15,658 nt of DNA from Ruminococcaceae bacterium UBA1691 (lineage in GTDB: Bacteria > Bacillota > Clostridia > Oscillospirales > Acutalibacteraceae). The position numbers were made by a program, and so were the translations under genes. The DNA is taken from the NCBI GenBank assembly GCA_002320555.1, contig DCJV01000145.1, positions 1-15,658 of the forward strand, read 5' to 3'. Below are positions 7,189 through 13,799 of the stretch, piece after piece. The first letter of the stretch is position 1. Every line of letters starts with the position of its first letter. The notes beneath the pieces were generated by a model, which saw only the letters and a program-made list of their open reading frames with translations, was not told the origin of the DNA and made no database searches.

Positions 7189-7356
7189 CCCGTGGGTTCA
7201 TTTCTACGATTGTGTTACGCTCCCTGCTCAGCCCCTTAGGCATAATAGCGCCTGCTAATGCTCCATCGCTTCAAACTGGGCTTTTTGATGGCCATAGCTA
7301 AGCTCTGTGACGGCTACGCAGTACAAAAGCACCATCAGACGCGGGCGATCAGCGAT
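7189..7356 (-). ncRNA. Candidate structured small RNA between two terminators
   Basis: This interval lies between the tRNA terminator and the strong terminator at 7157-7188, both on the minus strand, and has no credible gene. On the minus strand it can fold: TGATGG (complement of 7332-7337) with CCATCA (7286-7291), enclosing CGTAGC (7313-7318) with GCTATG (7293-7298); then GCATTAGC-AGGC-GCTATTATGC (7261-7240) with a TT bulge, followed directly by the terminator. I find no good promoter for it, so it may be only the tail of a read-through tRNA transcript. It matches no RNA family I recognise. Confidence 0.3.
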
Positions 7357-7398
7357 CAAAAAGGAAAACCTGCGATGGGCAATTTGCTCACCGCAGGT
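7357..7398 (-). terminator. Terminator of tRNA-Arg
   Basis: On the minus strand, ACCTGCG (7398-7392) pairs with CGCAGGT (7374-7368). Inner pairs TG/CA and GCAA/TTGC extend the hairpin almost to the loop. The T-rich tract TTTCCTTTTT follows (7367-7357). It begins 2 nt after the tRNA CCA. Confidence 0.85.
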
Positions 7399-7399
7399 G

Positions 7400-7476
7400 T
7401 GGCCCGCCCGGAGGGATTCGAACCCCCGGCCTTCAGAATCGGAATCTGCTGCGATATCCAGCTTCGCCACGGGCGG
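7400..7476 (-). tRNA. tRNA-Arg (anticodon CCG)
   Basis: The minus strand folds as a complete tRNA. The acceptor stem is CCGCCCG/CGGGCGG with discriminator G, and CCA is encoded (complement of 7400-7402). The D stem is GCGA/TCGC with GG in its loop. The anticodon stem is GCAGA/TCTGA with loop TTCCGAT, the 5-nt variable loop is AGGCC, and the T arm is GGGGG-TTCGAAT-CCCTC. The anticodon CCG (complement of 7440-7442) reads the arginine codon CGG. The outermost pair of the anticodon stem is a G-A mismatch; everything else is canonical. It has its own promoter and terminator, so it is a single-gene unit. Confidence 0.95.
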
Positions 7477-7511
7477 GTATCAAATTGTATGCCCTGTTAA
7501 GGGCGAATGTT

Positions 7512-7540
7512 ATTTTACCACGCCGCGGCGAAAAAAGCAA
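7512..7540 (-). promoter_or_regulatory. Promoter of tRNA-Arg
   Basis: On the minus strand, -35 TTGCTT (7540-7535) is followed after 17 nt by TAAAAT (7517-7512), with TGG directly before it (extended -10). The predicted start is about 7505, roughly 30 nt before the mature 5' end. Confidence 0.75.
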
Positions 7541-7578
7541 CTATCCTCTCCAAAAATCAGAGAAAAATCAACGAAGTG

Positions 7579-7613
7579 AAAAAAGCCCGGAGGCAGCCCC
7601 GCCGCCTCCAGGC
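7579..7613 (-). terminator. Terminator of the rubredoxin/Hrb operon
   Basis: On the minus strand, GCCTGGAGGC (7613-7604) pairs with GCCTCCGGGC (7594-7585) over 10 bp with one wobble, followed by T6 (7584-7579). It begins 13 nt after the stop codon of the Hrb-like gene. Confidence 0.9.
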
Positions 7614-7625
7614 ATCGCTTTGCGT

Positions 7626-8285
7626 TTATTGCCTAACAAATACAGACTTCGGCTGCCCGCAGCGCGGGCATTTCCAATCTTCCGGCAGATCTTCAAACGG
7701 CACATCTCCGTCATAGACATACCCGCAAACCGAGCAGACCCATTGAGATTCCTTTTGCTCCTGCGGCGGGGCTACCTCCGCCTTTTTTCTGTTCAGAAAA
7801 TCCTGGAATGCCTTGCGGGTGGCGTCCTTCATATGCTTCTGATAGTCGTTGTAGAGCAGAGGCTCCCCGTCGCCGTTCCACGCATCCGCTACCTCGCAGG
7901 TATAAACCGTATGCGTGGAGAGATTCTTCTCCTCCAGGACGCGGCAGCGCAGGTAGGAGGCGGCGTCGAGCAATACGGGCAGGCCATCCTTGACGGCGTA
8001 CTCCACATTCGCCCACTTTTCTGTCTTCCGTGCGGACTGGAATCCGAAATTTGCGATCAGGAAGGGGTCGGCATCCGCCCGCAGGACAGAGACGGTGAAT
8101 TCCCCGGTCTCCCGGATGAGCTGGTTCGTCAGGGTGTTGCGCATGCTGCCAAGCATCATCAGCGGCGGCATATCGGAGGTGACCTGCATCATGGCGTCGA
8201 CGATGCAGCCGCCGAAGGAATCGCCATTTTTCACCCCCACGACATACAGGCCGTAGGAAAGCTTAAACAGTGCGGTCTGATCCAT
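7626..8285 (-). CDS. Hrb-like flavin reductase-rubredoxin fusion
   Basis: This 219-residue protein joins an FMN-binding split-barrel flavin-reductase domain (about 1-165) to a C-terminal rubredoxin (about 182-219) through a charged, proline-containing linker (KKAEVAPPQEQKES). The iron ligands are C184, C187, C206 and C209 in CSVC and CPRC. The rubredoxin module is of the short kind, going straight from YDGD to FEDLPEDW without the insert found in free rubredoxins. The architecture and length match the high-molecular-weight rubredoxin Hrb of Moorella thermoacetica, which passes electrons from NAD(P)H to the flavodiiron protein FprA for NO or O2 reduction. No FprA lies in the window. The start ATG 8285 has GGAAAGAGAGG upstream, and the gene follows rubredoxin by 33 nt. 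Confidence 0.9.
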   Translation of the reverse strand: MDQTALFKLSYGLYVVGVKNGDSFGGCIVDAMMQVTSDMPPLMMLGSMRNTLTNQLIRETGEFTVSVLRADADPFLIANFGFQSARKTEKWANVEYAVKDGLPVLLDAASYLRCRVLEEKNLSTHTVYTCEVADAWNGDGEPLLYNDYQKHMKDATRKAFQDFLNRKKAEVAPPQEQKESQWVCSVCGYVYDGDVPFEDLPEDWKCPRCGQPKSVFVRQ

Positions 8286-8318
8286 TTTCCAAACGCCTCT
8301 CTTTCCTTTGGGGCAGGC

Positions 8319-8477
8319 TCACGCCTCCTCGAAGAGATCCTTGCCTACGCCGCACAGTGGGCAGACCCAATCCTCCGGAAGGTCTTCAAAAGCAGTGCCA
8401 GGGGCAATTCCATTGTCAGGGTCACCGACCTCCGGATCGTATTCATAACCGCAGACAGTGCAAACATATTTTTTCAT
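8319..8477 (-). CDS. Rubredoxin
   Basis: This is a 52-residue cytoplasmic one-iron electron carrier. It begins MKKYVCTVCGYEYDPEVG and ends DWVCPLCGVGKDLFEEA. The four Fe ligands are C6, C9, C39 and C42, and the full-length loop (GDPDNGIAPGT) between the two CxxC motifs is present, so it is a complete classical rubredoxin. AGGAG lies 8 nt before ATG 8477. It is the first gene of a two-gene operon with the Hrb-like fusion and has its own near-consensus promoter. In strict anaerobes rubredoxins feed electrons to rubrerythrin, superoxide reductase or flavodiiron proteins, so an oxidative or nitrosative stress role is likely; the direct partner is unknown. Confidence 0.95.
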   Translation of the reverse strand: MKKYVCTVCGYEYDPEVGDPDNGIAPGTAFEDLPEDWVCPLCGVGKDLFEEA

Positions 8478-8530
8478 GATCCATTCTCCTAGCTTTCAGT
8501 AATTTCCAGAGATTCCCTCCAGATATCCAG

Positions 8531-8559
8531 ATTATAGCGCATAGTAAAATGATTGTCTA
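8531..8559 (-). promoter_or_regulatory. Promoter of the rubredoxin/Hrb operon
   Basis: On the minus strand, TAGACA (8559-8554) and a perfect TATAAT (8536-8531) are separated by 17 nt, a strong sigma-A-type promoter. Its start would be about 8524, giving a leader of roughly 47 nt. No PerR-like palindrome was recognised. Confidence 0.85.
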
Positions 8560-8675
8560 TCTTTTTTAAAATATACATCCGCCGCGCTCCCTCGCTGCTG
8601 ATTTTCGTTTTTCATGCGCGAGCATTTGCTATCAAAAACAGAGAAAACGGGAGATTTCAAAAGTACAGCATCGGT

Positions 8676-8728
8676 AAATTAAAAAATCGAGAAAAATGCT
8701 TGACAGGTTCACTCGCTTATGGTATGCT
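8676..8728 (+). promoter_or_regulatory. rplM: Promoter of rplM-rpsI with upstream A-rich (UP-like) tract
   Basis: A perfect -35 TTGACA (8700-8705), a 17-nt spacer and TATGCT (8723-8728) form a strong promoter. The A-rich tract at 8676-8699 sits just upstream of the -35, as UP elements do in ribosomal promoters. Transcription should start about 8735. Confidence 0.85.
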
Positions 8729-8730
8729 AG

Positions 8731-8760
8731 GCAGGCACTGAAAAAGGTAAGACGATGCAA
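8731..8760 (+). promoter_or_regulatory. Possible L13 autoregulatory leader
   Basis: The short leader before rplM contains GCAGGCACTGAAAAAGG followed by TAAGACGATGCAA, where GCA and TGC can close a small structure. From memory this resembles the Firmicute L13 leader motif, in which L13 represses its own mRNA. The predicted transcription start falls within or at the edge of the motif, which weakens the call. A covariance-model search with the Rfam L13_leader family would decide. Confidence 0.4.
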
Positions 8761-8774
8761 ATGGAGGTTTTACT

Positions 8775-9203
8775 ATGTCAACCTATATGCCGAAGGCGGG
8801 CGACATTACCCGCAATTGGTATGTGCTTGATGCAGCCGGCAAGCCGATGGGCCGCGTAGCCGCCCAGGCCGCCATCCTGCTGCGCGGCAAGCACAAGCCG
8901 ACCTTTACGCCCAACGCCGACTGCGGCGACCATGTCATCATCATCAACACGGACAAGGCCGTCCTGACGGGCAATAAGCTCCAACAAAAGATGTATTATC
9001 ATCATTCCGGCTATATCGGCCACCTCAAAGAGGTCAAGTACAGCACGCTGATGAGGACGCGCTCCGATTTTGCGATGCAGCTCGCCGTCAAGGGCATGAT
9101 TCCGGATACGGTGATCGGCCGCAATGCGCTGACCCGCCTGCGCGTTTACAAGGGCGCAGAGCATAAGCACGCTGCTCAGAAGCCTCAGGAATGGGCGTTT
9201 TAA
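8775..9203 (+). CDS. rplM: 50S ribosomal protein L13
   Basis: This 142-residue protein matches bacterial L13 along its whole length: RNWYVLDAAGKPMGRVAAQ near the N-terminus, LLRGKHKPTFTPNADCGDHV, then YYHHSGYIG and the C-terminal block IGRNALTRLRVYKGAEHKH. L13 binds 23S rRNA early in 50S assembly. The start ATG 8775 has GGAGG at 8763-8767 and gives the expected N-terminus. The S9 gene follows after 18 nt, the near-universal rplM-rpsI pair. The locus has a strong promoter upstream and possibly an L13-responsive leader. Nothing unusual was seen. Confidence 0.98.
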   Translation: MSTYMPKAGDITRNWYVLDAAGKPMGRVAAQAAILLRGKHKPTFTPNADCGDHVIIINTDKAVLTGNKLQQKMYYHHSGYIGHLKEVKYSTLMRTRSDFAMQLAVKGMIPDTVIGRNALTRLRVYKGAEHKHAAQKPQEWAF

Positions 9204-9221
9204 GGAAGGAGGAGAAGGAAT

Positions 9222-9620
9222 ATGTACGATAGCAATCCTTATTTTTACGGCACCGGCCGCAGAAAAAAATCCGTTGCCCGCGTGCGCGTTTATCCCGGCA
9301 CGGGCAAGATCACGATCAACGACAGGGATATTGATGAGTATTTCGGCCTTGAAACCCTGAAGCTCATCGTCCGCCAGCCTCTCGCGCTGACGGGTACGAC
9401 CGAGAAATTCGATATTGTCTGCCGCGTTAACGGCGGCGGCGTGACCGGCCAGGCCGGCGCAATCCGTCATGGCCTCTCCCGTGCTCTGCTTCAGTATGAC
9501 GAGGCGCTCCGCCCCGCGTTGAAGAAGGCCGGCTTCCTCACCCGCGACCCGAGGATGAAGGAAAGGAAGAAATACGGCCTCAAAGGCGCACGCCGTGCAC
9601 CGCAGTTCTCAAAGAGATAA
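9222..9620 (+). CDS. rpsI: 30S ribosomal protein S9
   Basis: This 132-residue protein contains the S9 hallmarks: YGTGRRKKSVARVRVYPG (with Phe in place of the first Tyr), INDRDIDEYFG, VNGGGVTGQAGAIRHGLSRALL, and the basic C-terminus RDPRMKERKKYGLKGARRAPQFSKR. The final Lys-Arg tail reaches the ribosomal P site and contacts tRNA. AAGGAAGGAGG precedes ATG 9222. It is co-transcribed with rplM and followed by a terminator. It is complete and ordinary. Confidence 0.98.
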   Translation: MYDSNPYFYGTGRRKKSVARVRVYPGTGKITINDRDIDEYFGLETLKLIVRQPLALTGTTEKFDIVCRVNGGGVTGQAGAIRHGLSRALLQYDEALRPALKKAGFLTRDPRMKERKKYGLKGARRAPQFSKR

Positions 9621-9660
9621 CCGGTTCCTCTTTCTGTTTACGCAGGATATCAACGACAAA

Positions 9661-9696
9661 CTGCCCTTTGGATCTTTGTCCAGAGGGTGGTTTTTT
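9661..9696 (+). terminator. Terminator of rplM-rpsI
   Basis: CTGCCCTTTGGA (9661-9672) pairs with TCCAGAGGGTGG (9679-9690) over 12 bp, three of them G-U, with loop TCTTTG, followed by T6 (9691-9696). Read from the other strand it is followed only by TTT, so it may weakly end the convergent MFS transcript too. Confidence 0.9.
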
Positions 9697-9733
9697 ATGT
9701 ACGACGTTTCATGAAATAAATGCAGCCTGAATC

Positions 9734-10924
9734 TCACTTGTTCCGTACTATCTTTTTGCACGCCAGCAGGCCGAGGAGCAGCAGGATGGGAAATCCGATC
9801 GCTGCGAGCAGGCCGGCCTTGAGGTTCCCCTGCGCCGCGTCCGAAACAAAGCCGACCAGAGACGGCCCGGCGGAGCAGCCCAAATCCCCCGCCAGCGCAA
9901 GCAGAGCGAACATGGCGGTTCCGCCCTTCGGGCTGGCAGCGCAGGCTAGGCTAAAGGCCCCCGGCCACAAAATCCCCACGGACAGGCCGCACAATCCACA
10001 GCCAACCAGGGAAAGCAGCGGGTGTGGTGACAAGGACGCGAGCAGGTAACTCACGATACAGAGAATACCACTCCCCATCATAAACGCGGCTAAATTGATT
10101 CTCTCACTGAATTTTGCATAAAACACGCGGGTAACCCCCATTAGAATGGAAAACATGCATGGGCCAGCCAAATCTCCGACACTTTTGGAGATCTGCAGCC
10201 CGGATTCTGCAAAGGCGGATGCCCACTGGCTCATCGCCTGCTCGGACGCACCCGCGCATACCATCAGCAGGGCAAACGCCCAGAAAACACCGCTGGAAAA
10301 GAGCTTGCGGGCCGGCATCGCCTCCTCCGCCTCGTGCAGGGTGGCAATCGGAACCTGTGAATAATAAAAGGCGTTGAAAAACGGAAGCGCCGCCCAGACC
10401 AGGCTGAGAACCCGCCAATTTGCAATGCCAAAAATCGAGAAAAACAGCGTCGATGTCAGGATTACCAGCACACAGCCCCAGCAATAAAAGGAATGCAGCA
10501 GGCTCATCGCCGCCGATTTCTTTTCCGTTGGGCAGGCCTCTACAATCGGGCTGACCAGCACCTCGATCAGCCCGCCGCCAACCGCATATAGCCCGACGGC
10601 AAGTAAGAGCCCCCAGTACGGATCTGGAAACAGATCCGGAAAAATCCCCAGCCCGGCGAGTCCCCCAGCAGCGCAGATATGGGCCGCCACAATAGAAATC
10701 CGGTATCCGATTTTATCGACCCATTTGGTGCTGAGCAGATCCACGACGAGCTGGATACCGAAGTTGACCGTAACGAGCGACGTAATCCGCTCCAGCGAAA
10801 TTTGGTAAGTACTCTGGAAGGTCAGAAAAAGCAACGGTACAAAGGTATTGACGATTGCCTGCGTGATATAACCGAGATAGCTGGCATAGAGCGTGTGGTT
10901 ATAGCTGCGTCGTATGGTTTGCAT
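9734..10924 (-). CDS. MFS transporter
   Basis: This 396-residue polytopic membrane protein has about twelve hydrophobic segments in two halves, separated by a polar loop (ATLHEAEEAMPARKL) near residues 195-210. That is the major facilitator layout. Acidic and basic residues fall in the first cytoplasmic loop region (STKWVDKIGYR), consistent with the MFS A-like motif (D-K-G-R). Gly-rich helices (GLYAVGGGLIEVLVSPIVEACP) resemble FucP-like or related sugar/unknown-substrate porters, but the substrate cannot be assigned. The start ATG 10924 has AGGAG about 11 nt upstream. It begins 29 nt after the MgtC-family gene on the same strand, so the two probably share a transcript. It ends toward the rpsI terminator in convergent orientation. 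Confidence 0.87.
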   Translation of the reverse strand: MQTIRRSYNHTLYASYLGYITQAIVNTFVPLLFLTFQSTYQISLERITSLVTVNFGIQLVVDLLSTKWVDKIGYRISIVAAHICAAGGLAGLGIFPDLFPDPYWGLLLAVGLYAVGGGLIEVLVSPIVEACPTEKKSAAMSLLHSFYCWGCVLVILTSTLFFSIFGIANWRVLSLVWAALPFFNAFYYSQVPIATLHEAEEAMPARKLFSSGVFWAFALLMVCAGASEQAMSQWASAFAESGLQISKSVGDLAGPCMFSILMGVTRVFYAKFSERINLAAFMMGSGILCIVSYLLASLSPHPLLSLVGCGLCGLSVGILWPGAFSLACAASPKGGTAMFALLALAGDLGCSAGPSLVGFVSDAAQGNLKAGLLAAIGFPILLLLGLLACKKIVRNK

Positions 10925-10953
10925 CCTGTCGTTTTCTCCTGACTGCGTTTCTT

Positions 10954-11664
10954 TTATTCAACGTACAAGTCCTGTACGCCGTCAACCGCGCGGATACTCT
11001 CCACGATCAGGTCGAGCTCATGGAGGTTATGGGTGTAAACCAGAATCTTGAGCACCGGCGCCTTTTTACGCTTCCCTTCCTCGCCGTCCACATTAAGCAG
11101 CTCCATGGAAGCCAGATCCCCGCCGCAGCGCCGGATCACCTTTCCCACGCGAGAAGCTTGCACCCCGACGTCCTCTACCTCAACGTAAAGATTTCTTCCT
11201 GCGTTTCCGCGCGCGGAAACCCGCTTGAGCAGGTTGAGTGTAATATAGATAACCAGCGTTGCAATCAGAGCGCCCACATAAAATCCGGAGCCTACTGCGA
11301 TGCCGACACAGGAAACCGCCCACAGGCTCGCGGCAGTCGTTAGGCCCTTGACGCTGAATCCCTCACGCAGAATGGTACCCGCGCCGAGGAAGCCAATGCC
11401 GCTGATGACCTGCGCGCTCATACGCGTGGGGTCGATATCTATCATGCCTTCATACTGCTGGGAAAGAAAGCTTGACGTGATCATCACCAGCGCCGATCCG
11501 ACCGCCACGAGGATATGCGTCCGGAATCCGGCGGGGCGGTGAGAATGCTCCCGCTCATAGCCGATAAAACCGCCGCATATAGCGGCAAGAACCAGCCGGA
11601 AAGCGGAATCCAGCGTCAGCCGCAGAAGATCATTCTGCCATAATGTAAGAAAAAAATCTTTCAT
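10954..11664 (-). CDS. MgtC/SapB-family membrane protein
   Basis: This 236-residue protein has a conserved MgtC N-terminal domain (about 1-145) and a C-terminal soluble ACT-like domain (about 155-236). The family core is plain: LVLAAICGGFIGYEREHSHRPAGFRTHILV, then AQVISGIGFLGAGTIL and VKGLTTAASLWAVSCVGIAVG. Four to five helices are expected. The C-terminal part (NLYVEVEDVG...) looks like a regulatory domain. In pathogens MgtC aids growth at low Mg2+ and inhibits the F-type ATPase; in gut Clostridia its role is unknown, so no gene symbol is given. GGAGG lies 6 nt before ATG 11664. It is probably the first gene of a two-gene operon with the MFS transporter. Confidence 0.92.
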   Translation of the reverse strand: MKDFFLTLWQNDLLRLTLDSAFRLVLAAICGGFIGYEREHSHRPAGFRTHILVAVGSALVMITSSFLSQQYEGMIDIDPTRMSAQVISGIGFLGAGTILREGFSVKGLTTAASLWAVSCVGIAVGSGFYVGALIATLVIYITLNLLKRVSARGNAGRNLYVEVEDVGVQASRVGKVIRRCGGDLASMELLNVDGEEGKRKKAPVLKILVYTHNLHELDLIVESIRAVDGVQDLYVE

Positions 11665-11718
11665 CAGAAACCTCCATCTTTTTCCTTTCTACGGGCGCAT
11701 GGTTTTTGCCGGAAAAAC

Positions 11719-11746
11719 TTGCATTCGACAGAATTTTGCGTACAAT
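11719..11746 (+). promoter_or_regulatory. Candidate promoter of mltG
   Basis: TTGCAT (11719-11724), a 16-nt spacer and TACAAT (11741-11746) form a plausible sigma-A promoter. The -35 matches only in TTG. The predicted start is about 11753, roughly 39 nt before the ATG. Confidence 0.55.
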
Positions 11747-11791
11747 AGATAGGGAAAGCTATACTGCATGAATCGTGAAAAGGAGCTGTCT

Positions 11792-12631
11792 ATGAAAAAA
11801 CTGCGGATCATTTCCCTGCTATGTATCCTATGCCTGTGTCTGACCGCCTGCACCGCGCAGCAGCCGGGACAGGAGGATACCACACAATCCAATACGGTAC
11901 GTATTACCATTCCGGAGGGCTCCACCGCTGCGGACATTGGCGCGCTGATGGAACAGAACGGATTGTTTACACGCGCCGAATTTCTCACGCAGATCAACCG
12001 CGGTTCCTACGACAGCGCGCTCGTGCAGGAAATTGGCGAATGGGAAAACAGAGCGTTCCTTCTGGAAGGCTATCTGTTTCCCGATACGTATGAATTTTAT
12101 AAGAACGATACGCCAGAACGCGTCATTGAGAAGATGCTGAATAATCTGGAGACAAAAATAACAGATGCGTATAAAACCCGCGCCAAGGAAATCGGTATGA
12201 GTATCGACGACGTCCTCACGCTCGCCTCCATCATTCAGGCAGAGGCCGGAGACCCCAAGCAGATGAAGACAGTCTCCTCTGTCTTGCACAATCGTCTAAA
12301 GAGCAAAAGCCATCCAAAATTGGAATGCGATGTGACGATTTTTTATCTGGAGCAGGACGTTCAGCCCTATCTGACGGAAGATAAAGATCGCTTTAACAGC
12401 TATTATAATACTTATAAATGCACAGGCCTTCCGGAAGGCCCCATTTGCAATCCAGGGATGGACGCGATCGAAGCAGCTCTCTATCCGGAGCAGACAGAAT
12501 ATTTCTACTTTGCCACAGACAAAGCGGGCAAGTACTACTATGCCAAAACGCTTGAGGAGCATAATCAGAATTGGGCCGCTATCAAGAAGGTGAACGCTTC
12601 TCTTGAAACGTCCGCACAAACCAACGCATAA
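11792..12631 (+). CDS. mltG: Endolytic transglycosylase MltG, lipoprotein form
   Basis: This 279-residue extracytoplasmic enzyme cuts nascent glycan strands and so limits their length. A signal peptide (MKKLRIISLLCILCLCLTAC) ends in the lipobox LTAC with Cys20, so it is probably lipid-anchored rather than held by a single helix as in the classical protein. The YceG/MltG domain covers about 40-265, with family blocks LEGYLFPDTYEF (91-102), LASIIQAEAG (144-153) and VSSVLHNRLK (161-170), and the late region GLPEGPICNPG. The probable catalytic Glu is E151 in IIQAEA, the second acidic position of the motif usually written SI[IV]EKE. The LysM-like N-terminal part is short, and the total length is below the usual 330-380. 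I prefer ATG 11792 with AAGGAG over ATG 11768. Confidence 0.88.
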   Translation: MKKLRIISLLCILCLCLTACTAQQPGQEDTTQSNTVRITIPEGSTAADIGALMEQNGLFTRAEFLTQINRGSYDSALVQEIGEWENRAFLLEGYLFPDTYEFYKNDTPERVIEKMLNNLETKITDAYKTRAKEIGMSIDDVLTLASIIQAEAGDPKQMKTVSSVLHNRLKSKSHPKLECDVTIFYLEQDVQPYLTEDKDRFNSYYNTYKCTGLPEGPICNPGMDAIEAALYPEQTEYFYFATDKAGKYYYAKTLEEHNQNWAAIKKVNASLETSAQTNA

Positions 12632-12688
12632 GCCTATTTAAAGAATAGTGTAAGCCAGATCGCCCCAAAACGCAATCCCCAAATAGCG

Positions 12689-12723
12689 AAAAAATCAGCC
12701 GGCGCGTCAGAGCGTGCCGGCTG
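12689..12723 (-). terminator. Terminator of the unknown lipoprotein gene
   Basis: On the minus strand, CAGCCGGC (12723-12716) pairs with GCCGGCTG (12703-12696). Three further inner pairs give an 11-bp stem, followed by A and T6 (12694-12689). It sits between convergent genes and may also slow + strand transcripts from mltG, although there it lacks a T run. Confidence 0.9.
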
Positions 12724-12736
12724 ACCGATTGTCCGC

Positions 12737-13663
12737 TTAGAATTGATATTCCTGATTGAAGGTAAGCGTTGCGTTGACCGTCGTATCTCCGACAAGCGGC
12801 GCACTCGCCTGAATGACAGCGTGGCTGATGATCCGATAATGCGCTGAGCGCATCTTCTGGCTCTGCTTGTCAACCGTGCAGGTGATTGTCGTACCCGAAT
12901 ACGTCTGATCGAGATCATGCACTGTGATCAGCCAGCTCAGGTCCTTTATCTGCTCCTCGATCTCGCTGGTCTTGAGAATATCAACCACCTGCCCGTGCCT
13001 CGTCTGGAGCGGTTTTTTCGCCTGCTCATAGGAGATGTGCTCATCCTTCAAACGGATCGTGATCAGATATGCGCCGTTCTTCTCCACACAGGATGCGGAA
13101 GATACCGCGTCGGCAGACAGGCGGCTTGCCCACGACTGATTTTCCACCGGAAAGACTGCGTTATGGCTTGCGCCCTTTTTGACCGTAATCGGATCCGGAT
13201 TCAGCGTGTTCTTCAATGCCTTTTGCACCTGGTTTGCAATCCCTGCAATCGCGCTGTCTCCCTGAACTTGAAAGGAGATCTTCTCTGTTTTCGTCAGCCC
13301 CGGCTTTTCCGTTTTGACCTTGTTGGCCGCCGCGTTGAAATAGGCGACGATCTCTGCCGTGGTGGAAGGCTTTTGATTCTGCTTGGGTGGCTTCGTTGTG
13401 GCGGACCCCGGCTTTACGGTCTCCACCGGCCGATGATTGGGGGATGCGGCGGAGGTGGCCTCAGAGCCGGTATCAAAAGCGTGAGAGGCGCTCTCCTGTG
13501 TATCGTCTACGGGCAGCGTATCACCGGTTTGTTCCGCCACATTCTGCGAAGGCACGCTGCCGTTCGTGATGTCGGCTGCTCCCGGTCCCTGACATGCCGC
13601 CAAAGAGATCAGAAGGCAGCAGGCCATCATAAACGCTGAGATTTTTTTCATGGTTGTTTTCAT
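12737..13663 (-). CDS. Lipoprotein of unknown function with Ser/Thr/Pro-rich linker
   Basis: This 308-residue protein starts with a signal peptide ending in the lipobox LAAC (21-24, Cys24 lipidated). A disordered, low-complexity linker follows (about 25-100, rich in S, T, P, D and E, including TKPPKQNQKPSTT). The folded C-terminal domain (about 101-308) begins TAEIVAYFNAAANKVKTEKPGLTKTEK and continues with alternating helix and strand. I recognise no enzyme motif. AAGGAG lies 9 nt before ATG 13663; the alternative ATG four codons later lacks a better SD. The gene stands alone with its own terminator and a candidate promoter at 13771-13799. Similar anchored, linker-bearing lipoproteins are common in Ruminococcaceae; binding or sensing at the envelope is a guess. 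Confidence 0.75.
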   Translation of the reverse strand: MKTTMKKISAFMMACCLLISLAACQGPGAADITNGSVPSQNVAEQTGDTLPVDDTQESASHAFDTGSEATSAASPNHRPVETVKPGSATTKPPKQNQKPSTTAEIVAYFNAAANKVKTEKPGLTKTEKISFQVQGDSAIAGIANQVQKALKNTLNPDPITVKKGASHNAVFPVENQSWASRLSADAVSSASCVEKNGAYLITIRLKDEHISYEQAKKPLQTRHGQVVDILKTSEIEEQIKDLSWLITVHDLDQTYSGTTITCTVDKQSQKMRSAHYRIISHAVIQASAPLVGDTTVNATLTFNQEYQF

Positions 13664-13707
13664 TTGATTGTCTCCTTGCTCCGTCCTCCAGGCGAAAATA
13701 AGATAAA

Positions 13708-13722
13708 GCAGGCAAAACCTGC
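13708..13722 (-). promoter_or_regulatory. Small hairpin in the leader of the unknown lipoprotein gene
   Basis: On the minus strand, GCAGG-TTTTG-CCTGC is followed by TTTATCTTATTTT, a weak terminator-like shape about 45 nt before the start codon. It might attenuate the gene, or it may be a chance feature of an AT-rich leader. Confidence 0.3.
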
Positions 13723-13770
13723 CTGGCTGCTCCCCCCAAAAAACTACAACCTCTGCAAAGGTTCGTTTTT

Positions 13771-13799
13771 ATTATAATTCTTTTACTGTGCGCTATTTA
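13771..13799 (-). promoter_or_regulatory. Candidate promoter of the unknown lipoprotein gene
   Basis: A perfect TATAAT lies on the minus strand (13776-13771). At 17 nt upstream is TAAATA (13799-13794), a poor -35. The leader would be about 100 nt long. Confidence 0.4.

Noticed and set aside
7255..7335. 26-residue minus-strand open frame (MVLLYCVAVTEL...) between the two terminators
   Set aside because: It has no SD and no promoter, and the region is better explained by RNA structure or spacer; it is kept only as a weak alternative.
7165..7410. Shared CCGCCCGG between the tRNA 3' end and the hairpin at 7165, as a possible attachment-site duplication
   Set aside because: The identity is only 8 nt and GC-rich, there is no integrase nearby, and the hairpin pairing accounts for the second copy.
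7485..8492. 335-residue + strand open frame opposite the rubredoxin/Hrb operon
   Set aside because: It overlaps two clear minus-strand genes, the terminator and the promoter; no family-like sequence was found.
12917..13639. 240-residue + strand frame opposite the unknown lipoprotein
   Set aside because: The minus frame has an SD, signal peptide, lipobox and terminator; the + frame is Cys/Arg-rich antisense sequence.
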